Positions 12,035 through 23,786 of a stretch of 64,000 nucleotides of DNA are shown here, one piece after another. This DNA is from Arthonia radiata (Eukaryota > Ascomycota > Arthoniomycetes > Arthoniales > Arthoniaceae): the NCBI GenBank assembly GCA_002989075.1, contig PSQN01000016.1:2496336-2560335 (forward strand). The letters run 5' to 3'. The notes beneath the pieces are model-generated. The model saw only the letters and a program-made list of their open reading frames with translations. It had not been told where the DNA came from and did no database searches. Position 1 is the stretch's first letter. Every line of letters begins with the position of its first letter. The position numbers and the translations under genes were made by a program.

Positions 12035-14203
12035 ATGAGCGCAGAAACGGTACGGCTCATCCAACCCCAAAAATTTGTACGTGTTTACTAATCCGTTGTT
12101 TAGTTCGAGTTTCAAGCGGAGATCTCCCAGCTCCTGTCACTCATCATCAACACCGTCTACTCAAACAAGGAGATCTTCTTGCGAGAAATCATCTCCAACT
12201 CCTCAGACGCTCTCGACAAAATTCGATATGAGGCCCTCTCAGATCCCTCAAAATTGGAGTCGGGCAAGGATCTGCGCATCGACATCATTCCTGACAAGGA
12301 GAACAAGACTTTGACCATCCAGGATACTGGCATTGGCATGACCAAAGCTGATCTCATCAACAACTTGGGCACGATCGCACGGTCAGGCACCAAGCAGTTC
12401 ATGGAAGCACTCAGCGCTGGTGCCGATATTTCCATGATCGGTCAATTCGGTGTTGGTTTCTACTCGGCATACCTCGTCGCTGACAAAGTCACCGTGATTT
12501 CGAAGAACAACGATGACGAACAGTACATCTGGGAGTCCAGCGCAGGTGGCACATTCAAGATCACAGAGGACACTGGCAAGGATATCGGCCGTGGCACTAA
12601 GATCATTCTCTACCTCAAGGACGAGCAGACTGACTACCTGAATGAGAGCAAGATCAAGGAGGTCGTCAAGAAGCACTCCGAGTTCATCTCCTATCCTATC
12701 TACCTGCACGTCCTGAAGGAGACCGAGAAGGAGGTTCCCGATGAGGATGCGCAGGAAGAGGAGAAGGAAGAAGATGACGAAAAGAAGCCCAAGGTAGAAG
12801 AGGTTGATGATGAGGAAGAGGAGAAGAAGGAGAAAGAAAAGAAGACCAAGAAGGTGAAGGAGTCCAAGGTTGAGGAAGAAGAGCTCAACAAGACCAAGCC
12901 CATCTGGACTCGAAACCCACAAGACATCACACAAGAGGAGTACGGTTCATTCTACAAGTCGCTCTCCAACGACTGGGAGGACCACCTCGCCGTCAAGCAC
13001 TTCTCTGTCGAAGGCCAGCTCGAGTTCCGTGCTGTTCTCTTCATCCCCAAGCGTGCACCCTTCGATCTCTTCGAGACCAAGAAGACCAAGAACAACATTA
13101 AGCTGTACGTGCGACGTGTGTTCATCACGGACGACGCAACAGATCTCATCCCAGAGTGGCTCGGCTTTATCAAGGGCGTGGTCGACTCTGAGGATCTGCC
13201 ACTCAACTTATCTCGTGAGACTCTCCAGCAGAACAAGATCATGAAGGTCATCAAGAAGAACATTGTCAAGAAGACCCTGGAGCTCTTCAATGAGATCTCT
13301 GAGGACAAGGAGCAATTCGACAAGTTCTACACCGCCTTCAGCAAGAACATCAAACTCGGTATCCACGAGGACTCTCAGAACCGCCACTCCCTCGCCAAGC
13401 TTCTGCGCTACCACTCCTCCAAGTCTGGCGACGAGATCACGTCCCTTGCGGACTACATCACCCGCATGCCCGAGCACCAGAAGCAGATGTACTACATCAC
13501 TGGCGAGTCGCTCAAAGCTGTGCAGAAGTCGCCCTTCCTCGACACACTCAAGGACAAGGGTTTCGAGGTTCTCTTCTTGGTCGACCCCATCGATGAGTAT
13601 GCATTCACTCAGCTCAAAGAATACGACGGCAAGAAGCTTGTCGACATCACCAAGGACTTTGAGCTCGAGGAGACCGAGGATGAGAAGAAGGCCCGCGAGG
13701 CTGAGGAGAAGGAGTACGAGTCGCTGGCCAAGAGCCTCAAGAATGTGCTTGGCGACAAGGTCGAGAAGGTCGTTGTCAGCCACAAGCTCACCGGCGGTGC
13801 TCCGTGCGCAATTCGTACCGGCCAATTTGGTTGGTCCGCCAACATGGAGCGCATCATGAAAGCACAGGCTCTTCGCGACACCTCCATGTCCTCATACATG
13901 TCCAGCAAAAAGACCTTCGAGATCAGCCCGAAGAGCGCCATCGTTAAGGAGCTCAAGAAAAAGGTCGAGTCTGACGGCGAGAACGACCGCACTGTCAAGT
14001 CCATCACTCAGCTGCTCTTCGAGACCTCCCTGTTGGTGTCCGGCTTCACCATCGATGAGCCATCTGGCTTCGCTGAGCGCATTCACCGCCTTGTGTCTCT
14101 CGGCTTGAACATTGATGAAGAGGCCACGACTTCGGAGGAGCAGGCTGCCGAAGAGACCCCCGCCGCTGCTGCTGGCGAGTCTGCCATGGAGGAGGTCGAC
14201 TAG
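12035..14203 (+). CDS. HSP90: Cytosolic Hsp90 chaperone
   Basis: This ATP-dependent dimeric chaperone matures kinases, receptors and other clients in the cytosol. Exon 1 (12035-12049, MSAET) and exon 2 (12104-14203) are joined across a 54-nt intron (GTACGG...TTTAG), giving 704 aa. The N-terminal GHKL ATPase shows [18 protein letters not shown], the DTGIGMT loop and [16 protein letters not shown] long acidic/lysine linker spans roughly residues 215-270. The middle domain has [12 protein letters not shown] with its catalytic-loop Arg. The C-terminus ends MEEVD, the TPR co-chaperone docking motif that marks the cytosolic form. Codon use is strongly biased (CTC, AAG, GAG), as expected for an abundant protein. 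Confidence 0.97.
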
Positions 14204-14629
14204 ACGCGTGCAATTCGATGTCTAGCGCCTCTCTTGCATGATACCCTGGCGCAGATATGGATGGTCACGGCTCGAACATAGAAAAGTGTACTGTGGAGTA
14301 TTCAAGCATGACGGATGCATTATGTAGCGTGTTTTAATTGGTTTCTGATCACCAAATCCACCGATTTTGTCTCTCCTCGTAGATGAATTTGTTCAACAAC
14401 CGCACTTTTTGATGGGGTTTACACTCGGGAGTCCGGCCGATTCATGATCAATCTGCCAATGCCGGCCTTGCCATTGAGGTATGCATCTTCTCCTCGAGGC
14501 CTAGGTTTTCCCTATGGCTCACCCAGCTTCCCCACACGCACACTGACGGCGGAGAGTCCATCCCGCTTTGGTTGTGTCATGGCACTGCCCTCGCAAAACT
14601 TTTGATATACTTCCCCCAAATTCAAGCCA
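14204..14629. other. Convergent 3' regions of Hsp90 and DPM2
   Basis: About 430 bp between two stop codons facing each other. No gene, repeat or RNA recognised. Confidence 0.5.
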
Positions 14630-15049
14630 TCACGACTTCACCTTCCCGCCTCCATTCTGCGCCTCCGCCGCCTTGGCCTTTGCCTTTGCCGCTTTCTTCC
14701 GATTCGACTGGATCATAACCACGGAAAGGAACGTGCCAACAACGGTGGACCCTAGCAGTATGAGGATGACGGGTATTCGGATCGCCCAGACGCGAGGAGG
14801 GAAGAAGCTTTGCAGGGGGTGGTCTTCGTCGACGAAAGGCTGCACGGGGGTTGTTAGCAGGCTGTGGTAAATACTCATGGTCCGTATTTTAGAGGTTCAA
14901 GATTTCGATTCACCATTAGCAGCGTCCATATTGTGTAGTAGGTGAAGACGGCGGTCGCTACGGCGAGCATGGCCAGGCCGATGAGGCGGTCGAGCTGTGG
15001 GCTTGGGGTTAGCTGGTGCTTTGACCTGGAAGATATCTATTTGTACCAT
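14630..15049 (-). CDS. DPM2: Dolichol-phosphate mannose synthase subunit 2
   Basis: This is a small ER membrane subunit that stabilises dolichol-phosphate mannose synthase, needed for N-glycans, O-mannosylation and GPI anchors. Three exons: 15049-15047 (the ATG alone), 14994-14914 and 14839-14630, giving 97 aa. Introns are 14995-15046 (GTACAA, branch GCTAAC, CACAG) and 14840-14913 (GTGAAT, branch TGCTAAC, TGCAG). The product reads MLDRLIGLAMLAVATAVF, then a TIWTLLMPFVDEDHPLQ loop and a second helix RIPVILILLGSTVVGTFL. It ends with a Lys/Ala-rich cytosolic tail. Two membrane spans and the VDEDHPLQ loop are diagnostic of DPM2. It is divergent from CWC22, with 215 bp between starts. Confidence 0.92.
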
Positions 15050-15264
15050 AGTTGCTTGGAAATGGGTGTATGGCGCTTGATCTTGGTGTTCACGCTACCT
15101 CGTCAAAGCACTCATTGAAGTCGGGTTGGAATCGCGCTCTAGGGTAGTATTACCCTAAAATATCGAGTTTCATGTGACTTCTGCCTCCGCTCTTTCTGAT
15201 TCTCTCGACGCAATCCCATACCCACTTTCTTCAAATAAGGTTGAAGTTGCAACACGCGGCAAAT

Positions 15265-17538
15265 ATGGCGGAGGTCGAGTCAGCTGTGCGCATCCCAACA
15301 CCGCCGCCCCAGTCTCCAACTCCGCCAGGATCACCGACGCACTATGCATCGACCGGTCTCAAGCGCAAACAGCCACCTTCACGCTCGCCATCACGGGAGC
15401 GACACAGGTCTGCACGGCGCCACGAAGACTACGACGATGAGCGCGATCTCATTCGCGCCCAGAAGCAGGCGCATGCAAAGGACACCAAACCAATGACGGA
15501 AGAAGAGAAAGCCGCACAGGCCAAGAAGGACTTCCTTTCTCTGCGCTCTGGCGGTGCTTACATACCACCGGCCCGACTGCGGGCTATGCAAGCCAGCATT
15601 CCGCAGGATAAGAAGAGCGAAGACTTCCAAAAATTAGCGCACGACGCAAGGAAGAAGTCGATCAATGGCCTGGTAAACAAGTTGAATACGGGCAACATCA
15701 AGTCCATTTGCGAGGAAAGCTTCAACGAGGATCTAATCAAGGCACGAGGCCTTCTATGCCAGTCACTGTTGAAAGCGCAAGCGGCGAGCTTGTCGTTCAC
15801 GCCCGTGTACGCAGCGTATGCCACGGTTATCAACTCGAAACTGCCCATGATTGGGGAGCTTCTGCAGAACAGATTGGTCAATCGATGGGCAAAAGGTTTC
15901 AAAAGGAACGAAAAGGCCGTCTGTGTGTCTGCGACGCAGTTTTTGGCGCACCTATGCAACCAGGACGTGGTGTCTTATATCGTGCTCGCGAACATGCTAC
16001 AGATGCTGTTGGAGAAACCGACGGATGACTCAGTTGAGATTGCAGTCAACCTGATGAGGGAGCTTGGACAACATCTGGAGGAGTCGAATATGCCCATTGC
16101 AACGCTGCTTTATGATCGACTGCGACAGATTCTGCAGGAGTCAAATTTGGAGAAGCGGACCCTCTACGCCATCGAGGTGCTTTTCCAGGTCAGGCGAGAT
16201 AAATACTCCAACAACCCAGCTATACCCGAGGGACTCGACATCGTGCCAGACGATGACAAGGTTACTTTGGAAGCGCTGCAGCCTGATCAATTTCTCAAGG
16301 CCGATCCTCAGAACGCGTTGAACGTCTTCAAGTTCGACCCCGACTACGAGGAGAACGAAGCGGCTTGGAAGAAGATGCGTGATGAGATCTTCGGCGAGGG
16401 CAGCGACGAAGAAGAGGGATCTGGGTCAGAGGGAGGCTCAGAGTCGGAATCTGAAGACGAATCAGACGCCGAAGCTCATGCCCAGGATGTCAAAGATCTT
16501 ACGGCGGACGAGCTTGTGCAGCTGCGTCGGCGCATTTACTTGACCATCACCTCGTCATCCGCGTTCGAAGAAGCAACTCACAAACTCATGAAGATCCAAC
16601 TACCCGCTGGTAAAGAACAAGAGCTGTCACTCATGCTCGTGGAGACTTGCAGCCAGCGTCCGACCTACGAAAAATTCTTTGGCTTCATCGGACAGCGCCT
16701 GTGCGAGATACGCAGGGACGTGCGCGAGCAATTCGAACAGGCTTTTACGCACTACTATGAAGGCATCCACCGCTACGACAGCAACCGTCTCCGTGCTATC
16801 GCTCAATTCTTCGCTCACCTCCTCGGCACAGAAGCCATCGGCTGGTACGTCTTCCAGAACGTCATACTCACCGAAGAGGATACTACATCTTCATCCCGTA
16901 TCTTCATCATGATCCTCTTCCAGGGCTTGGTCGAGGAGATGGGCATCAAGAAGCTGCAAGCAAAGTTCAGAGACGCCACATTACGCCCTTACTACACAAG
17001 TCTATTCCCTACCGACAACCAGAAGAACACACGCTTCGCCATCAACTATTTCACCTCCATCCATATGGGTGCGCTGACGGAAGACATGCGCGAGGCTCTC
17101 GCCAACATGCCCAAAGCACCTGCACCAGTACTACCTGCCATTAATAGACGCTCGCCTAGCCCCTCCGAACGCTCGTTCTCAAGCAGCTACTACAGCTACT
17201 CCGGCTCCAGCCGCTCACGCTCACGCTCCGTCTCCGACAGACGATCACGATCACGCTCACGTTCCTTCTCCGACAGACGATCACGATCACGCTCACGTTC
17301 CGTCTCCGACAGACGATCAAGATCACGCTCACGCTCCGTCTCCGACAGACGATCACGATCACGCTCACGCTCACGAGCAAGATCTTACGACTCGCGATCT
17401 CCAGCTCACGGTAGTCGTGGCCGTCCATCAGCCAGAGGACGACGAAGAAGCTACACTCGCTCGAGGTCGCCACCGCGAAGGAGGAGGTCGCCCAGTTACT
17501 CGAGGAGCAGGACGCCGCCGAGGCGGGGCGGACGTTGA
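15265..17538 (+). CDS. CWC22: Pre-mRNA-splicing factor CWC22
   Basis: CWC22 is a spliceosome component; in animals it also recruits eIF4A3 for exon-junction-complex deposition. It is a single exon of 757 aa. The start is the ATG giving MAEVESAVRIPTPPP, as no upstream in-frame ATG exists. A MIF4G domain spans about residues 125-330 (SINGLVNKLNTGNIK, RWAKGFKRNEKAVC). An acidic GSDEEEGSGSEGGSESESED linker is followed by an MA3 domain at about 410-530 (LRRRIYLTITSSSAFEEATHKL). A C-terminal RS region from about 630 contains a 12-residue tandem repeat. The RS tail is longer than in yeast but usual for filamentous fungi. Confidence 0.94.
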   Translation: MAEVESAVRIPTPPPQSPTPPGSPTHYASTGLKRKQPPSRSPSRERHRSARRHEDYDDERDLIRAQKQAHAKDTKPMTEEEKAAQAKKDFLSLRSGGAYIPPARLRAMQASIPQDKKSEDFQKLAHDARKKSINGLVNKLNTGNIKSICEESFNEDLIKARGLLCQSLLKAQAASLSFTPVYAAYATVINSKLPMIGELLQNRLVNRWAKGFKRNEKAVCVSATQFLAHLCNQDVVSYIVLANMLQMLLEKPTDDSVEIAVNLMRELGQHLEESNMPIATLLYDRLRQILQESNLEKRTLYAIEVLFQVRRDKYSNNPAIPEGLDIVPDDDKVTLEALQPDQFLKADPQNALNVFKFDPDYEENEAAWKKMRDEIFGEGSDEEEGSGSEGGSESESEDESDAEAHAQDVKDLTADELVQLRRRIYLTITSSSAFEEATHKLMKIQLPAGKEQELSLMLVETCSQRPTYEKFFGFIGQRLCEIRRDVREQFEQAFTHYYEGIHRYDSNRLRAIAQFFAHLLGTEAIGWYVFQNVILTEEDTTSSSRIFIMILFQGLVEEMGIKKLQAKFRDATLRPYYTSLFPTDNQKNTRFAINYFTSIHMGALTEDMREALANMPKAPAPVLPAINRRSPSPSERSFSSSYYSYSGSSRSRSRSVSDRRSRSRSRSFSDRRSRSRSRSVSDRRSRSRSRSVSDRRSRSRSRSRARSYDSRSPAHGSRGRPSARGRRRSYTRSRSPPRRRRSPSYSRSRTPPRRGGR
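17231..17374 (+). repeat. 36-bp coding tandem repeat in the CWC22 RS domain
   Basis: Four near-identical 36-bp units start at 17231, 17267, 17303 and 17339. Each encodes a 12-residue S(V/F)SDRRSRSRSR block. Differences are few single bases, so the array is probably young and may vary in copy number. Confidence 0.9.
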
Positions 17539-17678
17539 GAAGTTGAAACGATTATTGATCGAGAGTAATACATAGCCCACGAATAGCAATTCAGGTATCC
17601 GTAACTCATCTCTCGTTCTGACATCTATGCACCAAAACACCCAACCCCAACCCACAGATGCCAGAGCGCACTGACATC

Positions 17679-19439
17679 TCACGCCCTCATCGGCGTCCCA
17701 CATCCCCCAATCACCTCCTTCCCCACCCGTCTCACCCTCATCTCCACCCACGCCCTCTCCCCCACCATGACCTCAAACTCCACCTCCCGCATAATCTGCA
17801 CCTCCTCCCGCATCCCGCCCACCAGATCCGCCGCGGTGTCCACCAGCACCTTCGGCGTCGGCACTGATCCCACACCTGGCATCTCCACCTCGCGGTCCTC
17901 TTCTGACTGTGGGAACGGCACGGGCACACCGGGGTTGCGCAGGTCCTCCAGACGCGCGCCCAGTCGGTCGAGTGTGGCCGTGGTACTTCGTAATGAGGCT
18001 TTGACGCCGTCGCCCAGCCCTTCCAGTTTCGTGTCCGCTAGTTTCTGCGTGTCTTCACTTGCCTCTTCCGTTGTGGTTCTGGCTTTGAGCGTGCCCCGAC
18101 GTGCCGTGAAATCCAAGTCCGGGCTCTCTCTGCCGTCACTGCCTCTATTGACGGCTAACCCGCGCACAATATCGCGAGCAGTCCACACCTCTTCCACCCA
18201 GGCTACCCAAGCCTCAAACGCTCTTGCAAGTCTTGTGTACTCGCCCATCCTCTGCTCTCCTAAGCCATCAATGTCGTCGCTCCACCATCCCTGCGCAGCC
18301 GCCTCTTCACAACCAGCCCACGCGGGATCACCAGCTGTTAAATCACACAGCTCGTTCAGAACTGCACATAGTAGTCCGACCTTTCTTACGGCGCTGGCTT
18401 CGTTACCGTTGATCCACTGATGTATACTCAACAGATTTCTTGCCTGCCTCGTATTCCGCGCTGTCCGGAGCGAGTGCGTGTATGTCGATTGTAAGTCTTC
18501 GAACTGCCGGCGCAGTTTCGTGTACGCAGAGTCAGTCCAGGATTTGTAGGATACCTCAAACTCGGTGTAGAGGATGTAGAGGTGCAGGAGGTGGGCTTGT
18601 TGTTTGAGCGTGGAGAGGGTGCGGATGGTGGGGGATTGTAAAGGCTTTTGAGGCGAGTAGATTGAAGGGGGTGGGACGCGTTTGGGGGGTGTGAATTGTT
18701 GTTGATTTGTGGTGAAGGAGGGGCGGGTGTCTTGATTCGGTGGTGCTAAGGTCTGAGGTGGGATGGTGGTGATGGGTTGGGTGGGCGGTTGAGGCGAGCG
18801 CGTGGACGCTGTGCGTGTTGAGGCTGAGCGTGGGAGTTGCTTTGTAGGACTTGGACGGCGGAGGAGCGATACTTTGCTGGTAGGTGCCGTGACGCTCGCT
18901 CTGCGCGTATGCTCCGACGCAGGATCCTTGACGACGGACGATCGTCTTCGGCTTGAATTCGCCTCTTCATTCGTGCGTCCCCGGCTCAGACTCGCTGCTC
19001 TTGTCACCCTCACACCATTATCCCCCTCTACTGTCTTCACACCATTATCCCTTTCTGCTGTCTTCACAACACTCTCCCGCCTCCCACCCTCAGCCTGCCT
19101 CGTCCCACTACTACTCCGCACGGGTCTAACGGGCGTCTTGAACGAGGTGGGCGGCGGGCCCGATGGCTTACGATCGACGAGCGCATGGCGCTTCTCGGCG
19201 TCTTGAGTGGCGAGGGAGAGACGGCGCTGGCGGGCGGCTTCGATGCGGTCGTTTGTGCTTTTCGCTGGGGCTTGGGGATTGGTGAAGGTGGGTTTGGCGT
19301 GGGAAGATGTGGTGGGGCTAGGTTGGAGTTGGTCGGTAGTGCTGTTGGGGAGTTAAAAGGATGGATAGGGGCTGGGAACGGTGGTACATACTGACCGGTT
19401 GCTGACGTGGAGTGAGCGCGAGCGCACGGGGAGGGGCAT
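17679..19439 (-). CDS. Hypothetical protein, 568 aa, low-complexity N-terminus
   Basis: I do not recognise this family. Two exons, 19439-19396 (MPLPVRSRSLHVSNR) and 19341-17679, are joined by a 54-nt intron (GTCAGT...CAACAG). The upstream frame is closed by a stop inside the intron, which supports the splice. The first 200 residues are Ser/Thr/Pro/Arg-rich and probably disordered, with many basic SP/TP-like sites. From about 270 an all-helical region follows (FEVSYKSWTDSAYTKLRRQF, ARNLLSIHQWINGNEASAVR), with Trp-rich segments (WVAWVEEVWTARDIVRG). A second helical part ends near the C-terminus. There are no membrane helices. It could be a cytoskeletal or spindle protein by general look only; that is a guess. 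It converges on CWC22 with 140 bp between the stops. Confidence 0.75.
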
Positions 19440-20060
19440 GGCTGTGACTTGTGGGAGGAGGGGTGATACTATACTGGTTGGTGTGGGGTGTTTGTAAACA
19501 GTAGTGTCTGCAGCAACGAAGCCTTGCTGCGATACAGTAATCTCAGGCTTTTTATAGCATCACTTGCGGATGCATCTCTTGAGGTTGGAGAAAGTGAAAT
19601 GCACTGAAAAGAGGTGATGTCAAATTACGTGGGGTATTTACAAACAATGCTCTTTATACAGCAACCACGCTAGACAGCTCTGATCGCGAACAATCTCACT
19701 TTGACAGCGCCGGAGACTTGACCGGCAAAATTGGAAAGGACGACAATTCGCAGAACAGCGTAGAAGCTATTGGTTTCGAGCAATTGCAGTCCGACAACTA
19801 CACGAAGGCATGTTGACGCTAATCAAAGCAGTGTCGGCGTACCAGCGCCGCAGGAGACTATATACCGTATCATGAAAAGGCTCTGATACAGTCAATGCAG
19901 CGACAGTGGAGACAGACATTCGGACACGCTTCGATTCAGAATCGACATAAATATACACAGTAGCTGGTGCAGTAGCACAGCTCAGAACAACATGATCAAA
20001 AACAATTTCGAATCACCACCGCCGCTCCTTTAACGCCTCGTCTTATACCAATCCTCGCAA
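19440..20060. other. Gene-free stretch between the 568-aa gene and eIF3a
   Basis: About 620 bp covering the promoter of the minus-strand gene at 19439 and the 3' region of eIF3a. Nothing further recognised. Confidence 0.5.
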
Positions 20061-23000
20061 CTACTGGCCCTGCTGACGCTGCTTGAACATGCCCGGCCTA
20101 TACCTCGCCGGTCCACCACTTTGAGCAGCATCCGCTGGCGGCGTCTCGGTGCGCTCGAACGGCGAGCTGGTCCGCTCTGGCGTGTCACGGCGGGCTGGCG
20201 GCGCGGGGCGAGCAGCAGGGGGTGCTGCTTCTCGAGACTCACTGCGCGCGCCCATACCTGCACCAGCGCTATCCGCTTTGTTGCGCAGATGTGGAGGCAG
20301 GTAGCCGCTACGCTGCGGCGGCGGGGCGGCGGCGGGTGCTGGCGTAGGCTCTGGCGAGGACGCAGCTGGTGCCGCACCGTCCGCGCCGCCCGCCTTCTTC
20401 GCAGCTTCGCGCTCTCGCCATCCACCCCTCGCGCCTGCGATGACTGGTTTGCGCGGCTCCTCTGGCGTTGCTGTGCGGTCTGGTACTCGCTCCGGTGCTC
20501 TAGGTGCGGCTGCGGGGGCACGCGCGCGCTCGGCACGACGTGCTTCGACCTCAGCTTCGCGTTGACGTTGGCGCTCAGCAATTTCGTCCTGCTTCTTGCG
20601 GTACGCTTCTTGCTCTTCCTTCCTCTTCGCTGAGGCGGCCTTTTTCTCTTCCTCGCGCTTGGCTTCCTCCTCGGCTTCACGCGCCTTGCGCTCTTCCTCT
20701 TCTTGGGCTTTGCGCTCCCTCTCCTCAGCTTCGCGGCGTTCGCGTGCTTTACGTTCCCTGAACTCCTGAACTCTGGCTTGCTTCTTCTGCTCGAGCTCCT
20801 TCTGAGCCTGACCTCGACGCTTGTCGAACTCGGCGCGTCGCTCAGACTGCTTGCGGTCTCTGAACGTTTCGTACGGCTCTACGAGACGCGTTAGACGACG
20901 CTTGAGAGCGACATCAGATTTGTGCTTCTCTTTGGCTTCGCGCTCTTGATCGGCGGTAACGGTGTCGTACTCTTCCCTGTCACGCTGCTTCTGAGCCTCG
21001 AAGTCGTCTGGAAGCTTACCGATCTCTTCCTTTCGAAGTGCCCGCTCGAGGTGATCGATGCGTCTGCCGGTGGTGCGAAGTCGCTCGCCAAGATCGGTCT
21101 TTTCTTTCTCCAGCTGAGCAAGCTTGAGGGCTCGGATACGACCAGTGTCCATCTCATCAATATTGAGCTCGTTGATGTCGACACCACGCATGCCGTGCTT
21201 AAGTTCTTTGAGTTGACGCTCGGCCTCTTCTCGTTGGACTTTGAGTTGTTGCTCTCGCAGGCGCTTCTGATCTCTCTCACGCTGCTCTTGCTCAAGACGT
21301 GAGATCTCAGCCTGTTGCTGTTCTTGAGCTTTGAGTCGCTTTCGGGTCTCTTCTTCCTTCGTCTTTTGAGCTAAAGCGGTGGCGGCACTCTGCTTTTTCT
21401 TTTCGATGATTGCTCGGCGTTCTAGTGTCTCCATGTGCTCCTTGTTTGCGCCTTGCTCGGCCCTCTGAAGAGCTGCTGCACGAGCTTTGACCTGGTCTTC
21501 GTTGAAAGTCGGATCGACATATTGGCAGGTGACGAACAAGGTCTTTGCAAGGCGTGTCAGCTGTGAGCGGACAATCTCGGCAGGCGTGCTCTGCAGTCGC
21601 TGCACAGAAGCGGTTTCACTCTCAGCGGAGCCTCCACTTGAGCCTGGGTGTAAGGCTTTTGCCGAAGAAAAGACATCCGAGTCGAAAGTGATGATACCAG
21701 AGGAGTGGTCGATGCGGATGGCCAAGTCAACCTTCTTGCAACCATTCATGATGAACTTTTCCACAGTACTGCGAGAGACCTGGAATGGCTCCGGGAATTT
21801 GGCGAGGCTGAGCACATACTCTAACTCAACTGACTCGTAGACTTGTGATAGTTGCTGAAAGAGCCTCGTCAAGATGACTTGTTGTAAGGGCAAAACATAC
21901 TTGCCAAGCTCGGGGTCAGCGCCGATTTGAGCGAGGATGGGTGAGATCTTTTGACAAATAGACAGCGGGTGGAAGTCGACTTCGAGGATGTTGTACAGGT
22001 CACGGATCTCAGGTCGCGCTCGCTTCAGTAAGCCTTTGCCCAATGCGTCTTTGAGGATGGAAGCCCGACTCGGCGGTGTTGTCATGCCCAGCAGATTGGT
22101 CAGGCGGGAGTTCTTGTTTTTTCTTGCTTCATCCACATCAACGAGAGCACCTCGAGATCGTTGAGTGCTAATGACCGGGATGGACAAAGCTGACAACATG
22201 ACGAAGGAGGCACAATTAGAAATCTCGGCATCAGTAACCGTAGGGTTGTCCTTCTTCGTCCCTTGGCCAGTTGCGAGCATGTGCTGTGATGTCCGTAGCA
22301 AATTGTAGTATCTGCTAAAGGAGGCAGCATGGAACAGGTAGTTCTCAGACACCAAGAAGATGGTGGAAAGCTTCTCAAAATAATTGGCCATCATGATGTT
22401 GCGTGCAGGCCGCTTGCTGAGATTGAGAAGCATGTGAATATCTTCGATGCTCCTGAAAGCCTCTTGCCATAGCTCGAGCTCAACTGCAACGTTCAGCTGC
22501 TGGAAACGGGTATCAAGGTGTCGTTGAAGAGTGTCCGGGTTGCTAAGATCAATGGCATGTGGTTGACCATGATATTTGGCGGCGTTTGTCAAGTGATTCC
22601 GAAGAAGCTCGCAAAGTCTTCGGAATTCGGTCTTGCGTGCATATTTGGAGCAAAACTGGAATGCTCGGTGTGCCGTGGATTGATATTTCTCCTCAAGACG
22701 AGCATTGTTCTTGAGGATTTCTAACACGGTTCTGTAAGTTTCCCACAGGAATTTGAGCCACGGGGTGACGATAGCACGATCTGTACGGTCTTTTGATTGT
22801 TCACCCGACACGGTCGACAGGAGAATCGATTCGGGTGTTTCAGAAGCCTCCAGATCTTCAACGCCTGCTGATGATTCCTTGGTGTCCAGAGTCGATTGTA
22901 CTTCCTCGGCTTTAGATTGAGCGTCGGTGACCTTGCCTTCTGCAAGCTCGATGAACTTTGAGAGGACAAGCTCGATCGTGCCGATGTTAGTGTTCTGAGC

Positions 23001-23237
23001 GGTGTTTTTGTAGGAGTAGAGGCCATCTTTGGCGGCTTTGCCTTTCTTCAGATCTACCGATAGCTCTACAAAAAGTAGAACCACGGGTTCGATGGATGCG
23101 ATGGGGTTGTTGCGTGTGCGTTTGCTGGTGACATGTTCATGTAAGAGCGCATGGGCGGCTTGGGGCTGGCCGACGCCGACCAGCTCCTGAGCGCGCTTTA
23201 GCACGTTTTCGGGCTTGGTGTGCGGTGGTGGTGGCAT
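20061..23237 (-). CDS. TIF32: Translation initiation factor eIF3 subunit a
   Basis: This is the scaffold subunit of eIF3, binding the 40S subunit and other initiation factors. It is a single exon of 1058 aa. I chose the ATG at 23237 ([20 protein letters not shown]) because the family starts there; the frame is open upstream to 23354 but that part is Thr/His-rich and unlike eIF3a. The N-terminal TPR-like helical part ([15 protein letters not shown]) is followed by a PCI domain ending near [20 protein letters not shown] long charged coiled coil (about residues 560-880, [20 protein letters not shown]) and an Arg/Ala/Pro tail with GGWRERE follow. It is divergent from the G-gamma gene. Confidence 0.95.
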   Translation of the reverse strand: MPPPPHTKPENVLKRAQELVGVGQPQAAHALLHEHVTSKRTRNNPIASIEPVVLLFVELSVDLKKGKAAKDGLYSYKNTAQNTNIGTIELVLSKFIELAEGKVTDAQSKAEEVQSTLDTKESSAGVEDLEASETPESILLSTVSGEQSKDRTDRAIVTPWLKFLWETYRTVLEILKNNARLEEKYQSTAHRAFQFCSKYARKTEFRRLCELLRNHLTNAAKYHGQPHAIDLSNPDTLQRHLDTRFQQLNVAVELELWQEAFRSIEDIHMLLNLSKRPARNIMMANYFEKLSTIFLVSENYLFHAASFSRYYNLLRTSQHMLATGQGTKKDNPTVTDAEISNCASFVMLSALSIPVISTQRSRGALVDVDEARKNKNSRLTNLLGMTTPPSRASILKDALGKGLLKRARPEIRDLYNILEVDFHPLSICQKISPILAQIGADPELGKYVLPLQQVILTRLFQQLSQVYESVELEYVLSLAKFPEPFQVSRSTVEKFIMNGCKKVDLAIRIDHSSGIITFDSDVFSSAKALHPGSSGGSAESETASVQRLQSTPAEIVRSQLTRLAKTLFVTCQYVDPTFNEDQVKARAAALQRAEQGANKEHMETLERRAIIEKKKQSAATALAQKTKEEETRKRLKAQEQQQAEISRLEQEQRERDQKRLREQQLKVQREEAERQLKELKHGMRGVDINELNIDEMDTGRIRALKLAQLEKEKTDLGERLRTTGRRIDHLERALRKEEIGKLPDDFEAQKQRDREEYDTVTADQEREAKEKHKSDVALKRRLTRLVEPYETFRDRKQSERRAEFDKRRGQAQKELEQKKQARVQEFRERKARERREAEERERKAQEEEERKAREAEEEAKREEEKKAASAKRKEEQEAYRKKQDEIAERQRQREAEVEARRAERARAPAAAPRAPERVPDRTATPEEPRKPVIAGARGGWREREAAKKAGGADGAAPAASSPEPTPAPAAAPPPQRSGYLPPHLRNKADSAGAGMGARSESREAAPPAARPAPPARRDTPERTSSPFERTETPPADAAQSGGPARYRPGMFKQRQQGQ

Positions 23238-23786
23238 GGTTGCGGATGTGATGCGGGGAGAAGATCGAAGAGGAAGATGGTGAGGAAGGAAGAGGAAGGA
23301 CGCCTTGGTGTAGATTTCACCCGCGTTAGTGTGAGTGTGCTCAGACGCATTCATGCATACTCAGCTGCCTGATTGAGATCGGGCAGATGCCGGCGCTAGA
23401 TCTCTTGGCTCAGCCCTATGGAACTGGAGGGACGTTCTCCTCTTTCTCCGTTGGTGCCAAATGAGACGGGCCCGTTCAGCGCTGATCTCCCCCGTTCGTT
23501 GCCTCGACCTTCAAGATCCCATCTGTCGCCTTTCCTACCCTCACGACGACGGCAGAGCGAAGGTGCCTGCTGCGCTCTTTAGCTTCTCAAAGTTCAGCTA
23601 TTTGACAACTTCGACTTGAGCGCTTTCCCTCGAAACCAACTCGTTTCTTAGACGCCTCCAGACCGACCACTCAGCAACCATTCTGACTCGCCCATTGCTC
23701 TCCTGCCTCCCGAACCGCACGTTCTCCACGCCCCTCCTTCAGATTGAAACGTCCAAGTCAAGACCTCTGCGCGCTCGGTCTCGATC
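23238..23786. promoter_or_regulatory. Divergent promoter region, eIF3a and G-gamma
   Basis: About 550 bp between the two ATGs, pyrimidine-rich on the plus strand from 23480 toward the G-gamma start. No clear TATA. Confidence 0.45.
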
